Notes: generated by a model from the letters alone, not told the origin. A stretch of 64,000 nt of DNA from Streptomyces sp. NBC_01288 (GCF_035982055.1 NZ_CP108427.1:4525001-4589000), one strand, 5' to 3'. Counted from the stretch's first letter, positions 51,210-60,106 are shown. Numbers and translations are program-made.

Positions 51210-51881
51210 TCAGCCGTGGCCGCCCGCCCGTACCAGCCCCGTCTCGTAGGCCAGGACGACCACCTGCACCCGGTCCCGCAGGCCGAGTTTGGTCAGGATG
51301 CGGCCCACATGGGTCTTCACGGTCGCCTCGGACAGCACCAGACGGGCCGCGATCTCGCCGTTGGACAGGCCCTGGGCGACGAGGATCATGACCTCGCGCT
51401 CGCGCTCGGTGAGGCGCTCCAGCTCCTTGTGCCGGGGCTCCTTGCCGGTGGCGGGCAGCATCGGGGCGAAGCGGTCCAGGAGGCGCCGGGTCGTCGAGGG
51501 CGCCACCACGGCGTCACCGCTGTGCACGGAGCGGATCGCGGTGAGGAGTTCGCCGGGCGGCACGTCCTTGAGCATGAATCCGGAGGCGCCGGCCTTCAGC
51601 CCGGAGAAGGCGTACTCGTCGAGGTCGAAGGTGGTCAGGATCAACACCTTCGGCGGGTTCTCGCCCTGGCAGATGCGGCGGGTGGTCTCCACCCCGTCCA
51701 GCTTCGGCATACGGACGTCCATCAGCACCACGTCGACCGCGGTCGCGGCAAGCACCTGAAGGGCCTCGACGCCGTCGCCCGCCTCGGCGACGACCTCCAT
51801 GTCCGGCTGGGCGGCGAGCACCATCCGGAACCCGGTGCGCAGCAGCACCTGGTCGTCGACGAGCATCACGCGGATCGCCAT
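51210..51881 (-). CDS. NarL/LuxR family response regulator
   Basis: 223 residues. The receiver has acidic pair DD (10-11), phosphoacceptor Asp54-region VDVVLMDVRMPKLDG and the KDVPPGEL lysine. The LuxR helix-turn-helix is at about 155-215 (LTEREREVMILVAQGLSNGE, IAARLVLSEATVKTHVGRIL). ATG 51881 is chosen because GGAAGAGG lies just upstream and the fold begins there. The open frame 21 codons further upstream runs through a 12-bp DNA repeat. The partner kinase gene ends 98 bp upstream. The targets are unknown. Confidence 0.94.
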   Translation of the reverse strand: MAIRVMLVDDQVLLRTGFRMVLAAQPDMEVVAEAGDGVEALQVLAATAVDVVLMDVRMPKLDGVETTRRICQGENPPKVLILTTFDLDEYAFSGLKAGASGFMLKDVPPGELLTAIRSVHSGDAVVAPSTTRRLLDRFAPMLPATGKEPRHKELERLTEREREVMILVAQGLSNGEIAARLVLSEATVKTHVGRILTKLGLRDRVQVVVLAYETGLVRAGGHG

Positions 51882-51897
51882 CGGGTCCTCTTCCGTT

Positions 51898-51948
51898 CCG
51901 TCAACAGGATCGTTCAACAAGTGGTTCAACAGGTCGTTCAACAATTCG
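51898..51948 (-). repeat. 12-bp direct repeats (TGTTGAAC) between kinase and regulator genes
   Basis: On the minus strand TGTTGA recurs four times at spacings 12, 12 and 13 bp (TGTTGAACGACC, TGTTGAACCACT, TGTTGAACGATCC, TGTTGAC). The tract is AT-richer than its surroundings. It sits between the kinase stop and the regulator ATG. If translated, the reading frame would give a Leu-Leu-Asn repeat N-terminal to the regulator. Either iteron-like binding sites or a recent slippage expansion is possible. Confidence 0.65.
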
Positions 51949-51979
51949 TTACAGGTGTCACTGCGCGGCGTACGACAGG

Positions 51980-53185
51980 TCAGTGCGCGGGTTTCAGCGG
52001 CAGCAGCGCGCTGATACGGAAGCCGCCGCCCGGTCGCGGTCCCGCGTCGAGCGTGCCCCCGACCATGCCCACCCGCTCACGCATACCGATCAGACCATGC
52101 CCCTGGCCGTCCGCGCCGCCCTCCTCGTACAGCTCGTGCGGGGCGCCCTTGCCGTCGTCCTCGACGAGCAGCCCGAGTCCGTCGTCGAAGTAGACCAGCC
52201 GCACGCTGGCGCCCGTGTTCGGGCCGCCGTGCTTGCGGGTGTTGGTGAGCGCCTCCTGGACGATCCGGTACGCCGTCAGCTCGACGCCACTGGGCAGCGG
52301 GCGCGGGGTGCCCTCGACCTTGAAGTCGACGGGCAGTCCGGACGTACGGCACTGCTCGACCAGGTCGTCGATCTGCTCGACGTCCGGCTGCGGGACGTAC
52401 TCGCCGGCCTCCTTGTGCTCGCCGGTGCGCAGCACGCCCAGTAGACGGCGCATCTCGGCGAGGGCCTGGCGGCCGGTGGAGGAGATCGTCTCCAGGGCCT
52501 TCTTCGCCTGGTCCGGCGCGGAGTCGAGGACATAGGCGGCGCCGTCGGCCTGGACCACCATGACCGACACGTTGTGCGCGACCACGTCGTGCAGCTCGCG
52601 TGCGATGCGGGCGCGCTCGGCGGCGACCGCGACCTTCGCCTGCGCCTCGCGCTCCTTCTCCAGCCGCGCGGCGCGCTCCTCCAGCTGCGCGAAGTACGCG
52701 CGCCGCGTGCGCATCGAGTCGCCGAGCACCCAGGCCAGCGCGAACGGCACCGTCTGGAAGATCGCCAGCGCGACCAGCCCGGCGGAACTGGTGTGCTCCT
52801 GCGGCCAGCGGATCTGCGCCAGGGTCGCCGCGGACAGACCGGCGGCCAGGGCGAAGCGGGAGGCCCAGCGGGCACCGACCGCGGCGACCGTGTAGACGAT
52901 CACCAGCATGGCGAAGTCGGCCACCACGGGCTCGACGTCGAGGACCAGTTGCGCGAGGCCCGTCGCGCCGGCCAGGACGAGCATCTTCTCCGGCCAGCGG
53001 CGGCGCAGCGCGATCGCCACACACATCACGGCGGACGCCCCGATCGCCCCGGCGGCCGTCCCGTGCCGGCCCGACGCGTAGCTGGTACTCGCGATGCTCA
53101 CGCCGCTCAGCCCCAGCAGGAAGACAGCCCAGAAGGTGTCGACCCATGTCGGGTGTCTGCGGAGGAAGTCGTAGAGGCGCTGCAC
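51980..53185 (-). CDS. sensor histidine kinase, HisKA_3/NarL-partner (DesK-like) type
   Basis: 401 residues. The first about 155 residues contain five or six transmembrane helices with very short loops, so sensing is probably within the membrane. A coiled-coil linker (AYFAQLEERAARLEKEREAQ) leads to the HisKA_3 box RIARELHDVVAHNVSVMVVQ with His199, and an HATPase domain with LTAYRIVQEALTNTRKHGG and GHGLIGMRERVGMVGG. GTG 53185 is preceded by TACGCT (53198-53193) with 7 bases between and no Shine-Dalgarno, so the operon transcript is probably leaderless. Partner regulator downstream; divergent from the MidA-like gene. Confidence 0.94.
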   Translation of the reverse strand: MQRLYDFLRRHPTWVDTFWAVFLLGLSGVSIASTSYASGRHGTAAGAIGASAVMCVAIALRRRWPEKMLVLAGATGLAQLVLDVEPVVADFAMLVIVYTVAAVGARWASRFALAAGLSAATLAQIRWPQEHTSSAGLVALAIFQTVPFALAWVLGDSMRTRRAYFAQLEERAARLEKEREAQAKVAVAAERARIARELHDVVAHNVSVMVVQADGAAYVLDSAPDQAKKALETISSTGRQALAEMRRLLGVLRTGEHKEAGEYVPQPDVEQIDDLVEQCRTSGLPVDFKVEGTPRPLPSGVELTAYRIVQEALTNTRKHGGPNTGASVRLVYFDDGLGLLVEDDGKGAPHELYEEGGADGQGHGLIGMRERVGMVGGTLDAGPRPGGGFRISALLPLKPAH

Positions 53186-53303
53186 GTAACCCAGCGTAGG
53201 GATGCGTGCAGTGTGCCGGGGTCAACCGGAGGATCGATCCGTATACGTCCCGCGTACTCCCCAAGGTGGAGGCCCCGTTGTCCTCTGCACTTAGTCTGAC
53301 CAC

Positions 53304-54320
53304 GTGACGGAAGACACCACGGGCCGGTGGCGCGGCTGGCGGACAGCGGCCGAGGAGGCCCTGTACGGGCCCGAGGGCTTCTACCGCAGGCCCGAGGGGC
53401 CCGCCGGACACTTCCGTACGTCCGTGCACGCGTCGGCGCTCTTCGCGGGCGCCGTGGCGCGGCTGCTGTGCCGGGTGGACGAGGCCCTCGACAAGCCGGC
53501 CGCGCTGGACTTCGTGGACCTGGCCGCGGGCCGCGGTGAACTGGTGACCGGCGTGCTCGCCGCGCTGCCCGCCGAAGTGGCCGCACGCGTGCGTGCGTAC
53601 GCCGTCGAGATCATCGACCACCCCGAAGGACTCGATCCCCGCGTCGAGTGGCTGACCGAGCCCCCGAAGGGGATCAACGGGCTGCTGTTCGCCAACGAGT
53701 GGCTGGACAACGTCCCCGTGGAGGTGGCCGAGGTGGACCCCGTCGGCGTACCGCGGCTCGTGCTCGTACGGGAGGACGGCACCGAGCGGCTCGGGGAGCC
53801 CCTCTCCGGCGCGGAGGCCGAGTGGCTCGCCCGGTGGTGGCCGCAGGCGCCAGAGGAGGGGCTGCGCGCCGAGATCGGCCTCCCCAGGGACACGGCCTGG
53901 GCGTCCGCCGTCGCCACCGTCGACCGGGGTCTGGCGATCGCCGTCGACTACGCGCACACCCGGGACACCCGCCCCCCGTTCGGCACGCTCACCGGCTTCC
54001 GCGAGGGCCGCGAGACGGCACCCGTACCGGACGGCTCGTGCGACATCACGGCGCACGTGGCCCTGGACGCCTGCGCGACGGCCGCCGCTTCAACAGGCGC
54101 GCTCCCCGGCGCACGCCTGCTCACCCAACGCGCCGCCCTGCACGCCCTCGGCGTCACAGGCGCACGCCCCCCGCTCACGCTGGCCTCCACCGACCCGACG
54201 GCCTACGTCCGAGCGCTCGCGAGCGCCGGAGAAGCCGCCGAACTCACCGCTCCGTGCGGCCTCGGCGACTTCGGCTGGCTCGTGCAGTCGGTTGGAATTC
54301 CGGACCCGCTGCCCAACTGA
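53304..54320 (+). CDS. MidA/NDUFAF7-like SAM-dependent methyltransferase
   Basis: 338 residues. Motif I FVDLAAGRGELVTGVLAAL lies near 68-86, and the family hallmark is FANEWLDNVPVEV (Asn-Glu-x-x-Asp) near 128-140. This is the MidA (DUF185) family, whose mitochondrial member NDUFAF7 dimethylates an arginine of the complex I 49-kDa subunit, the homologue of NuoD. The gene is convergent with an orphan nuoD (33-bp gap), so NuoD is a natural candidate substrate. TAGTCT (53292-53297) ends exactly 6 bases before GTG 53304, suggesting a leaderless mRNA. Confidence 0.88.
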   Translation: MTEDTTGRWRGWRTAAEEALYGPEGFYRRPEGPAGHFRTSVHASALFAGAVARLLCRVDEALDKPAALDFVDLAAGRGELVTGVLAALPAEVAARVRAYAVEIIDHPEGLDPRVEWLTEPPKGINGLLFANEWLDNVPVEVAEVDPVGVPRLVLVREDGTERLGEPLSGAEAEWLARWWPQAPEEGLRAEIGLPRDTAWASAVATVDRGLAIAVDYAHTRDTRPPFGTLTGFREGRETAPVPDGSCDITAHVALDACATAAASTGALPGARLLTQRAALHALGVTGARPPLTLASTDPTAYVRALASAGEAAELTAPCGLGDFGWLVQSVGIPDPLPN

Positions 54321-54353
54321 CCACCTGCGCGCCCCACTTGGCCCTATGCGCAG

Positions 54354-55505
54354 CTACTTGTCGATGTCCCCGACCACGAAGAACAACGACCCCAGGATCG
54401 CCACCATGTCCGCCACCAGCGTCCCCGGCAGCAGTACGGCGAGCGCCTGGATGTTGTTGTACGACGCCGAGCGCAGCTTCAGCCGGTACGGGGTCTTCTC
54501 GCCCTTGCTGACGAGGTAGTAGCCGTTGATCCCGAGCGGGTTCTCGGTCCACGCGTACGTGTGCCCCTCGGGTGCCTTCAGGACCTTCGGGAGCCGCTGG
54601 TTGATCGGGCCGGGCTCCAGTTCGGCGAGCCGGTCGAGGCAGGCGTCCGCGAGGTCGAGCGCGTTGTGGGTCTGCTCCAGGAGCACCTCGAAGCGCGCGA
54701 GACAGTCGCCCTCCTGGCGCGTGACGACCTTCAGGGTGTCCTGGAGTTCGCCGTACGCGAGGTACGGCTCGTCGCGCCGCAGGTCGAAGTCGACGCCCGA
54801 GGCGCGCGCGATGGGCCCGCTCACGCCGTACGCGTGCACGGCCTCCGCCGACAGCTCGCCCACCCCGCGCGTGCGGCCCCGGAAGATCTCGTTGCCGAGC
54901 ACCAGGTCGTCGAAGCGGTCCATCCGGGAGCGCACCGCGGCGACGGCCTCACGCGCGCGTGCCGTCCAGCCCAACGGGACGTCCTCCTTGAGGCCGCCGA
55001 CACGGTTGAACATGTAGTGCATGCGCCCGCCGGAGACCTCCTCCATGACGTTCTGGAGCACCTCGCGCTCCCGGAACGCGTAGAACACCGGGGTGATGCC
55101 GCCGAGTTCGAGGGGGTACGACCCCAGGAACATCAGGTGGTTGAGCACCCGGTTCAGCTCGGCGAGCAGCGTGCGGGTCCAGACCGCGCGCGGGGGGACC
55201 TCCATGCCGAGCATGCGCTCCACCGCGAGGACCACGCCGAGTTCGTTCGAGAAGGCCGACAGCCAGTCGTGGCGGTTGGCGAGCATGATGATCTGGCGGT
55301 AGTCGCGCGCTTCGAAGAGCTTCTCGGCGCCGCGGTGCATATAGCCGATCACCGGCTCCGCGTGCTGGATGCGCTCGCCGTCCAGGACGAGCCGCAGGCG
55401 CAGCACACCGTGGGTGGAGGGGTGCTGGGGGCCGATGTTGAGCACCATGTCGGTGCTCTCCGCGGCGCCACCGATCCCGACCATGGTCTCCGTCGTGGGA
55501 GTCAT
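54354..55505 (-). CDS. nuoD: orphan NADH-quinone oxidoreductase subunit D (NuoD2-like)
   Basis: 383 residues of the 49-kDa/NuoD and hydrogenase large-subunit family. N-terminal quinone-site segment NIGPQHPSTHGVLRLRLVLD, then YMHRGAEKLFEARDYRQI, LANRHDWLSAFSNELGVVLA, FREREVLQNVMEEVSGGRMH and C-terminal VLLPGTLVADMVAILGSLFF with VVGDIDK. No other nuo gene is in the window, so this is a stand-alone second copy or is used with subunits encoded elsewhere. ATG 55505 has GAGAGA about 9 bases upstream; the frame stays open far upstream without homology. It is slightly shorter than full NuoD (about 400-440). Divergent from the PH-domain gene with only 31 bp between starts. Confidence 0.93.
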   Translation of the reverse strand: MTPTTETMVGIGGAAESTDMVLNIGPQHPSTHGVLRLRLVLDGERIQHAEPVIGYMHRGAEKLFEARDYRQIIMLANRHDWLSAFSNELGVVLAVERMLGMEVPPRAVWTRTLLAELNRVLNHLMFLGSYPLELGGITPVFYAFREREVLQNVMEEVSGGRMHYMFNRVGGLKEDVPLGWTARAREAVAAVRSRMDRFDDLVLGNEIFRGRTRGVGELSAEAVHAYGVSGPIARASGVDFDLRRDEPYLAYGELQDTLKVVTRQEGDCLARFEVLLEQTHNALDLADACLDRLAELEPGPINQRLPKVLKAPEGHTYAWTENPLGINGYYLVSKGEKTPYRLKLRSASYNNIQALAVLLPGTLVADMVAILGSLFFVVGDIDK

Positions 55506-55536
55506 GGACACAGTCTCTCGTACGTACGCTTGCGGC

Positions 55537-56037
55537 ATGGAAACGGGGACTGCCGCCCAGGACGGCGCGGCGCGCGAGCCGGTGTGGACCGGGCTGCCGC
55601 CGGGGCTGCTGAAGATGCGACGGCTGTTGCTGGTGGTGTGGCTGGGGCTGCTGGCCGCGGCCCTGGGTGTGCCGCTGGGGCTGTTCGTCGGCTCCGGCTG
55701 GGCTGCGTTCGCGCTGCTGCCGCTCGCCCTGATGGCGTGGGGCTGGGTACTCCTGGGCCGCAACTGGCGCTCCTGGAAGTACGCCGAGCGCGCCGACGAC
55801 CTGCTGATCAGCCGGGGTGTGCTGTGGCACCACGAGACGATCGTGCCGTACGGGCGGATGCAGCTCGTGGAGGTGACCTCGGGGCCCGTGGAGCGGCACT
55901 TCGGGCTGGCCAGCGTGCAGTTGCACACGGCGGCCGCGGCGACCGACGCGACCATCCCGGGGCTGGTGCCGGCCGAGGCCGAGCGGCTGCGCGACCGGCT
56001 CACCGAGCTGGGCGAGGCCCGATCGGCGGGGCTGTGA
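55537..56037 (+). CDS. membrane protein with bacterial PH domain (YdbS-like)
   Basis: 166 residues. Two transmembrane helices are at about 27-70 (LLLVVWLGLLAAALGVPLGL, WAAFALLPLALMAWGWVLL). A single bPH2 domain (DUF304) follows: ADDLLISRGVLWHHETIVPY, GRMQLVEVTSGPVERHFGLA, SVQLHTAAAATDATIPG. TACGCT (55525-55530) ends exactly 6 bases before ATG 55537, so the mRNA is probably leaderless. The downstream three-PH protein gene starts inside its stop (GTGA), as in the ydbS-ydbT pair of Bacillus, where the proteins act in the envelope. Confidence 0.9.
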   Translation: METGTAAQDGAAREPVWTGLPPGLLKMRRLLLVVWLGLLAAALGVPLGLFVGSGWAAFALLPLALMAWGWVLLGRNWRSWKYAERADDLLISRGVLWHHETIVPYGRMQLVEVTSGPVERHFGLASVQLHTAAAATDATIPGLVPAEAERLRDRLTELGEARSAGL

Positions 56038-57386
56038 CGACGCCGGGCGCCGACAAGGACGTACCCGGCACCGAGGCCGTCCGGGAGCAAGTGCCGCTCG
56101 TGGAGCGGCGGTTGCATCCGGTGACGCCGTTGCGCCGGGCGTGGGCACCGGTCGCCGTCATCATCGGGTGGGCGGTGCACGACCCCAACCAGGCGCAGGA
56201 ACAGCTGACCCGGCTGACCACGGTCACGCTGCTCATCGGGCTCGCGGTGTTCGTCCCGGCCGCCGCCCTGTACGGCTTCCTGACCTGGTGGTTCACGCAC
56301 TTCGCGGTGACGGACACCGAACTGCGCATCCGTACCGGCCTGTTGTTCCGGCGCACCGCGCACATCCGGCTGGAGCGCATCCAGGCGATCGACGTGACGC
56401 AGCCTCTCCTCGCGCGCGTGGCGGGCGTCGCCAAGCTGAAGCTGGACGTCGTGGGGACCGACAAGAAGGACGAACTCGCCTTCCTGGGCGAGGGCGAGGC
56501 GCGGGCGCTGCGGGCCGAACTCCTCGCGCGGGCGGCCGGGTTCGCGCCCGAGACGGCGCACGAGGTCGGCGAGGCGCCCGCGCGGCAGCTGCTGCACGTG
56601 CCGGCCGGGGTCCTCGCGGTCTCCTTGGTGCTGACCGGCGCCACCTGGGGTTCGCTGGCCGCCGCACTCGTCGTACCGCCGCTCCTGTGGTTCGCCACCC
56701 ACAGCGTGTGGACGGTCCTCGCGACCGCGCTGCCGCTGCTGGGCGCGGCGGGCGCGAGCAGTGTGGGGCGGTTCGTCGGCGAGTACGACTGGACGGTGGG
56801 CGAGTCCCCGGACGGGCTGCGCATCGACCACGGGCTGCTGGACCGCACGCACGAGACGGTGCCGCCGGGGCGCGTGCAGACCGTACGGATCGTCGAGCCG
56901 CTGCTGTGGCGGCGGCGCGGCTGGGTGCGGGTCGAGCTGGACGTGGCCGGTTCGTCCAACTCCGTGCTGGTGCCGGTCGCCCCGCGCGAGATCGCCGAGG
57001 CGGTCGTCGCGCGCGTACTGCCCGGCGTGACCGTGCCGCCCCGCGAGGCGCTGTCCCGCCCGCCGCGACAGGCAGGCCGGTGCATGCCGTTGTGGTGGCG
57101 CGGCTACGGCATCGCGGTCACCGACACGGTGTTCGCGTCCCGGCACGGCCTGCTCCGCCGGAGCCTGGCGCTGGTGCCGCACGCGAAGGTGCAGAGCGTA
57201 CGGCTGGGCCAGGGGCCCTGGCAGCGCCTCTGGGGGCTTGCCGAGGTGCACGTGGACACGGGGGCCAACAATACCGTCACGGCGCGTCTGCGGGGCGCGG
57301 AGGAGGCCGCGGAGCTGCTCCGCGGTCAGGCCGAACGGTCACGGACGGGCCGCAGGGACGCGCGCCCGGACCGCTGGATGGCCTGA
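56034..57386 (+). CDS. membrane protein with three bacterial PH domains (YdbT-like)
   Basis: 450 residues. Transmembrane segments are near 40-85 and 185-240. Three bPH2 units are visible: ELRIRTGLLFRRTAHIRLER with VAGVAKLKLDVVG; GLRIDHGLLDRTHETVPPGR with GWVRVELDVAG; and VFASRHGLLRRSLALVPHAK with GLAEVHVDTG. Each repeats the pattern of a short strand, GLL, a basic strand and an RLQAV-like helix. GTG 56034 overlaps the TGA of the single-PH gene, so the pair is coupled and probably forms one complex. The Bacillus counterpart gives resistance to an antimicrobial peptide, a hint only. Confidence 0.9.
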   Translation: MTTPGADKDVPGTEAVREQVPLVERRLHPVTPLRRAWAPVAVIIGWAVHDPNQAQEQLTRLTTVTLLIGLAVFVPAAALYGFLTWWFTHFAVTDTELRIRTGLLFRRTAHIRLERIQAIDVTQPLLARVAGVAKLKLDVVGTDKKDELAFLGEGEARALRAELLARAAGFAPETAHEVGEAPARQLLHVPAGVLAVSLVLTGATWGSLAAALVVPPLLWFATHSVWTVLATALPLLGAAGASSVGRFVGEYDWTVGESPDGLRIDHGLLDRTHETVPPGRVQTVRIVEPLLWRRRGWVRVELDVAGSSNSVLVPVAPREIAEAVVARVLPGVTVPPREALSRPPRQAGRCMPLWWRGYGIAVTDTVFASRHGLLRRSLALVPHAKVQSVRLGQGPWQRLWGLAEVHVDTGANNTVTARLRGAEEAAELLRGQAERSRTGRRDARPDRWMA

Positions 57387-57393
57387 GGGTCGG

Positions 57394-58785
57394 TCAGGAG
57401 GCCGCGCTGCGCAGCCCGTGGAGGTTGATCTGCTCGGTCTCGTCGTGGGCCGTCAGGTCGATGACCTGGCCGACGCCGACATCGCGCGACCGCTCGTCGG
57501 CCGGCTTGAACTGCGCCTCCGCCTCGGCCTTGTGCACGGCGAGGGCCTCCTCGCCCACGACGTCGGCGAGGTCCTCGTTCTGCACGGCGTCCATCGCGGC
57601 GGACGTCGCGCCCTTCTGCATGCCGAAGAAGTCGAAGCCCCCCTCGATCGGGCGCCGTACGGGGGACGCCGGCACGACCGCCACCGCGGTCGGCACGGTG
57701 AAGTGCCCGGACGGCTGGGCGGACGGGGCGAGTTGGGCGGGCTGCGCGGATGTCGCGGCCGGGGGAACGGCGGCCGCGTGCTCATGCCCGTCGACCGCCT
57801 CGGGCTTCCCCTCCGCCTCGTCCTCCTGCGCGGCCTCCGACTCGGTACCGCCGCTGTCGGCCGGCACCGGGGCTGGCTCGGCCCGCGCGGAGTCGTCGTC
57901 CTTCGGTGCGAGGTCCTTCGGTGCGGAGTTCTTCGGTGCGGGGTCGCTCGGCGCGGAGTCCTTCGGCGCGGGCGCCGGCGTCTCGTGGTCGTCGTCGAGC
58001 CGGACCAGGGCCGCCTTGGCGCGCAGGAACAGCTTGGACCCCTCCGGGGAGAACACCGTGGGCTCCGCGGGCTTCTCCGCGACGGCCTCGGAGGCCGCGG
58101 CGACCTCGGCCGCCTCCGACTCGTCGTCCTCGGTTCCGCCCTCGGCGTCGGTGTCGGTCCCGCCCTCGACGTCCGTCTCGTCCTCGGAGTCGGCCGAAGC
58201 AGCCACAGCCTCGGTGTCGTCCGTCTCGACGTCGTCGTCCTGGAGTTCCAGGTCCGCGTTGGCGTCCACGTCCGCCGAGGCGTCGTCGTCACCGTCCGCC
58301 GGAACCGGTGGCAACGCGCGCGCGGGTTCCGCGGCCTCTATCTCCAGCAGGCGGCGGCCCTCCAGGGCGCTCGCGCGCTCGGTCTCGGCCGTGGCGTACC
58401 GGCGCAGCAGGGCCGCGTGTTCGTTGCGCAGGCCCGCCAGCTCGGTGCGCTTGGCGCGCAGCTTGTGCTCCAGCTTGACGCGGAGTTCGCGCGACTCGTC
58501 GAGGTCGGACTCCAGCTCGGCGAGCCGCTCCTCGTAGCGCCACTCGTCGCTCGTACGCGCGCGTATCAGGTCGGCCACCTGCTTGCCCGCCTGTGTGTCC
58601 CAGCGGCGCATGAACGCCGCCCCGACGAGCGCGGTCGCGGCGGCGATCGCCGCGACTATGCGGAGCGCCGCCGGCTGCGAGAAGACCCAGGGCCCGAAGG
58701 CACAGACGAGCGACACGCCTGCGATCGCCGAGGGGGGCAACAGCCGGTGCAACGGCGGGGAATGGCGGTGACGTCCACGTGGCAT
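57394..58785 (-). CDS. coiled-coil membrane protein with long acidic disordered region
   Basis: 463 residues. An Arg/His-rich N-terminus (PRGRHRHSPPLHRLL) precedes two closely spaced transmembrane helices at about 20-60 and then a coiled coil at about 75-150 (YEERLAELESDLDESRELRV, LEHKLRAKRTELAGLRNEHA). A highly acidic Asp/Glu/Ala/Pro stretch of about 200 residues follows, with PKDSAPSDPAPKNSAPKD repeats. A conserved C-terminal segment (GGFDFFGMQKG, LHGLRSAAS) is probably the functional end. ATG 58785 follows TAAGTT by 7 bases with no Shine-Dalgarno. Similar Streptomyces proteins are uncharacterised; the layout suits a membrane-tethered scaffold. Confidence 0.8.
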   Translation of the reverse strand: MPRGRHRHSPPLHRLLPPSAIAGVSLVCAFGPWVFSQPAALRIVAAIAAATALVGAAFMRRWDTQAGKQVADLIRARTSDEWRYEERLAELESDLDESRELRVKLEHKLRAKRTELAGLRNEHAALLRRYATAETERASALEGRRLLEIEAAEPARALPPVPADGDDDASADVDANADLELQDDDVETDDTEAVAASADSEDETDVEGGTDTDAEGGTEDDESEAAEVAAASEAVAEKPAEPTVFSPEGSKLFLRAKAALVRLDDDHETPAPAPKDSAPSDPAPKNSAPKDLAPKDDDSARAEPAPVPADSGGTESEAAQEDEAEGKPEAVDGHEHAAAVPPAATSAQPAQLAPSAQPSGHFTVPTAVAVVPASPVRRPIEGGFDFFGMQKGATSAAMDAVQNEDLADVVGEEALAVHKAEAEAQFKPADERSRDVGVGQVIDLTAHDETEQINLHGLRSAAS

Positions 58786-58873
58786 GGCCAGAAACTTACC
58801 GCGCGTAGGCGAATCATGGTGCCCCGCCCGGTAAAAACACAGCCACCCCTCTTCCCTCACACGGGTTCGGTGG

Positions 58874-60010
58874 TCACTTCCACCAGTCGGTGAGCCGTCC
58901 GCTGATCCACTGGAGGGCCGGCGGGATCTCCCGTCGCCAGGTGTTGAAGTTGTGGCCGCCGCTGTCCAGGATGATCGACGCGATACGGGTGGAGTTCGTG
59001 GCTTTCACCTGTTCGATGAATTTCAGGGTGTCTTTGTAGTTGTGTTCCCCGATCCTGCTGCTGGTGACGAGCAGTGAGGTGTCGGGCGCGGGCCGGTGCT
59101 TGAGGTACCACGACAGGTTCGCCTCGTTCCGCAGCGTGCTGTCCCCCTGGAAGAGGTCGCCCGTGGTGGGGTCGCTCGGCGCCTTGTAGTACGGCGACAG
59201 GCCGGCCCCCGCGGCGTACACCCCGGGGTGGTGCATGGCGAGTTTCAGGGCGCAGTAACCGCCCGTGGAATCGCCGATGATTCCCCAGCTCCCGGGCTTT
59301 TTGCCCACCCTGTAGTGGGCCGACACGGCATCGGGCAGGTCCTTGGCGAAGAACGACTCGGTCTGCGGCCCGCCCGGGACGTCCACGCACTCCGTGTCGC
59401 GCGGCGGCGCCACCGTGGGCCGCATCATCACGAGGATCATCGGCTGCATCCGACCGGCCTTGGCCAACTGCAGGGCCGTGCGCGGGTAGTTCAGCTTGTC
59501 GACGAGCGCCTGGGCGGTGCCCGGGTACCCCGTGAGGACGACTGTCGCCGGGAACGAACGCGTGCGGTACTGCGGCTGGAAGTACTCCGGCGGCAGGTAC
59601 ACGTACGCGGGGGTGGTGATGTGGGTCGTACGGCCGGCTATGTCGACCCGCTGCACCTGGCCCACGCTCTGCGGCCGTGAGGAGCCGCCCGGTGCGTCCA
59701 CCCGCCGGGTCTCGACCACTTGGACCGGTCCGCCCGCGCCCTGGAGCGCCGAGTTGTCGACGACCACTCCCTGGCCGGTCTCCTTGCCGAACAGGTCGGA
59801 CCAGCTGGCGTAGAAACCGAAGGCCTGGTTGGCGCCGAGGCCGACCGAGGCGAAGAGCACCAACTGCGTTGCCAGCAGCAGGCCCACGCGCCCGCTGACG
59901 GCCCGCCAGTTGCGTCTGGCCAGGCGGGGCCACAGCCATACTGTGCCGATGAACAGCAGCACGGCGCAAACGACCGCCAGTACCAGCACTTTCCTGCTCG
60001 TGAGTCCCAT
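58874..60010 (-). CDS. membrane-anchored alpha/beta-hydrolase esterase
   Basis: 378 residues from ATG 60010. Two N-terminal transmembrane helices (KVLVLAVVCAVLLFIGTVWL, VGLLLATQLVLFASVGLGA) place the hydrolase domain outside. The domain belongs to the Esterase D/antigen-85-like family: VYLPPEYFQPQYRTRSFPAT, nucleophile elbow GIIGDSTGGYCALKLAM (Ser) and the late His in LDSGGHNFNTW. It probably acts on an ester in the envelope, and a mycolyl-type transfer is not implied. ATG 60040 is an alternative start. It is divergent from the lysX-like gene; the shared 200-bp region holds a SigE-type promoter oriented toward lysX. Confidence 0.85.
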   Translation of the reverse strand: MGLTSRKVLVLAVVCAVLLFIGTVWLWPRLARRNWRAVSGRVGLLLATQLVLFASVGLGANQAFGFYASWSDLFGKETGQGVVVDNSALQGAGGPVQVVETRRVDAPGGSSRPQSVGQVQRVDIAGRTTHITTPAYVYLPPEYFQPQYRTRSFPATVVLTGYPGTAQALVDKLNYPRTALQLAKAGRMQPMILVMMRPTVAPPRDTECVDVPGGPQTESFFAKDLPDAVSAHYRVGKKPGSWGIIGDSTGGYCALKLAMHHPGVYAAGAGLSPYYKAPSDPTTGDLFQGDSTLRNEANLSWYLKHRPAPDTSLLVTSSRIGEHNYKDTLKFIEQVKATNSTRIASIILDSGGHNFNTWRREIPPALQWISGRLTDWWK

Positions 60011-60106
60011 CAGCTGTCCCCGCCTGCGCTTTCCGCCCATGGCGCACGCAACTTTCGCGAACGCTTGCCCCGGGCTTTCCTCTGCCTTTGAACCGGCTTT
60101 TCGGTA

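Noticed and set aside
54354..57251. Apparent 965-residue protein with NuoD at its C-terminus
   Set aside because: The N-terminal two thirds are antisense to the PH-domain genes and have no family features. NuoD homology begins at the ATG 55505.
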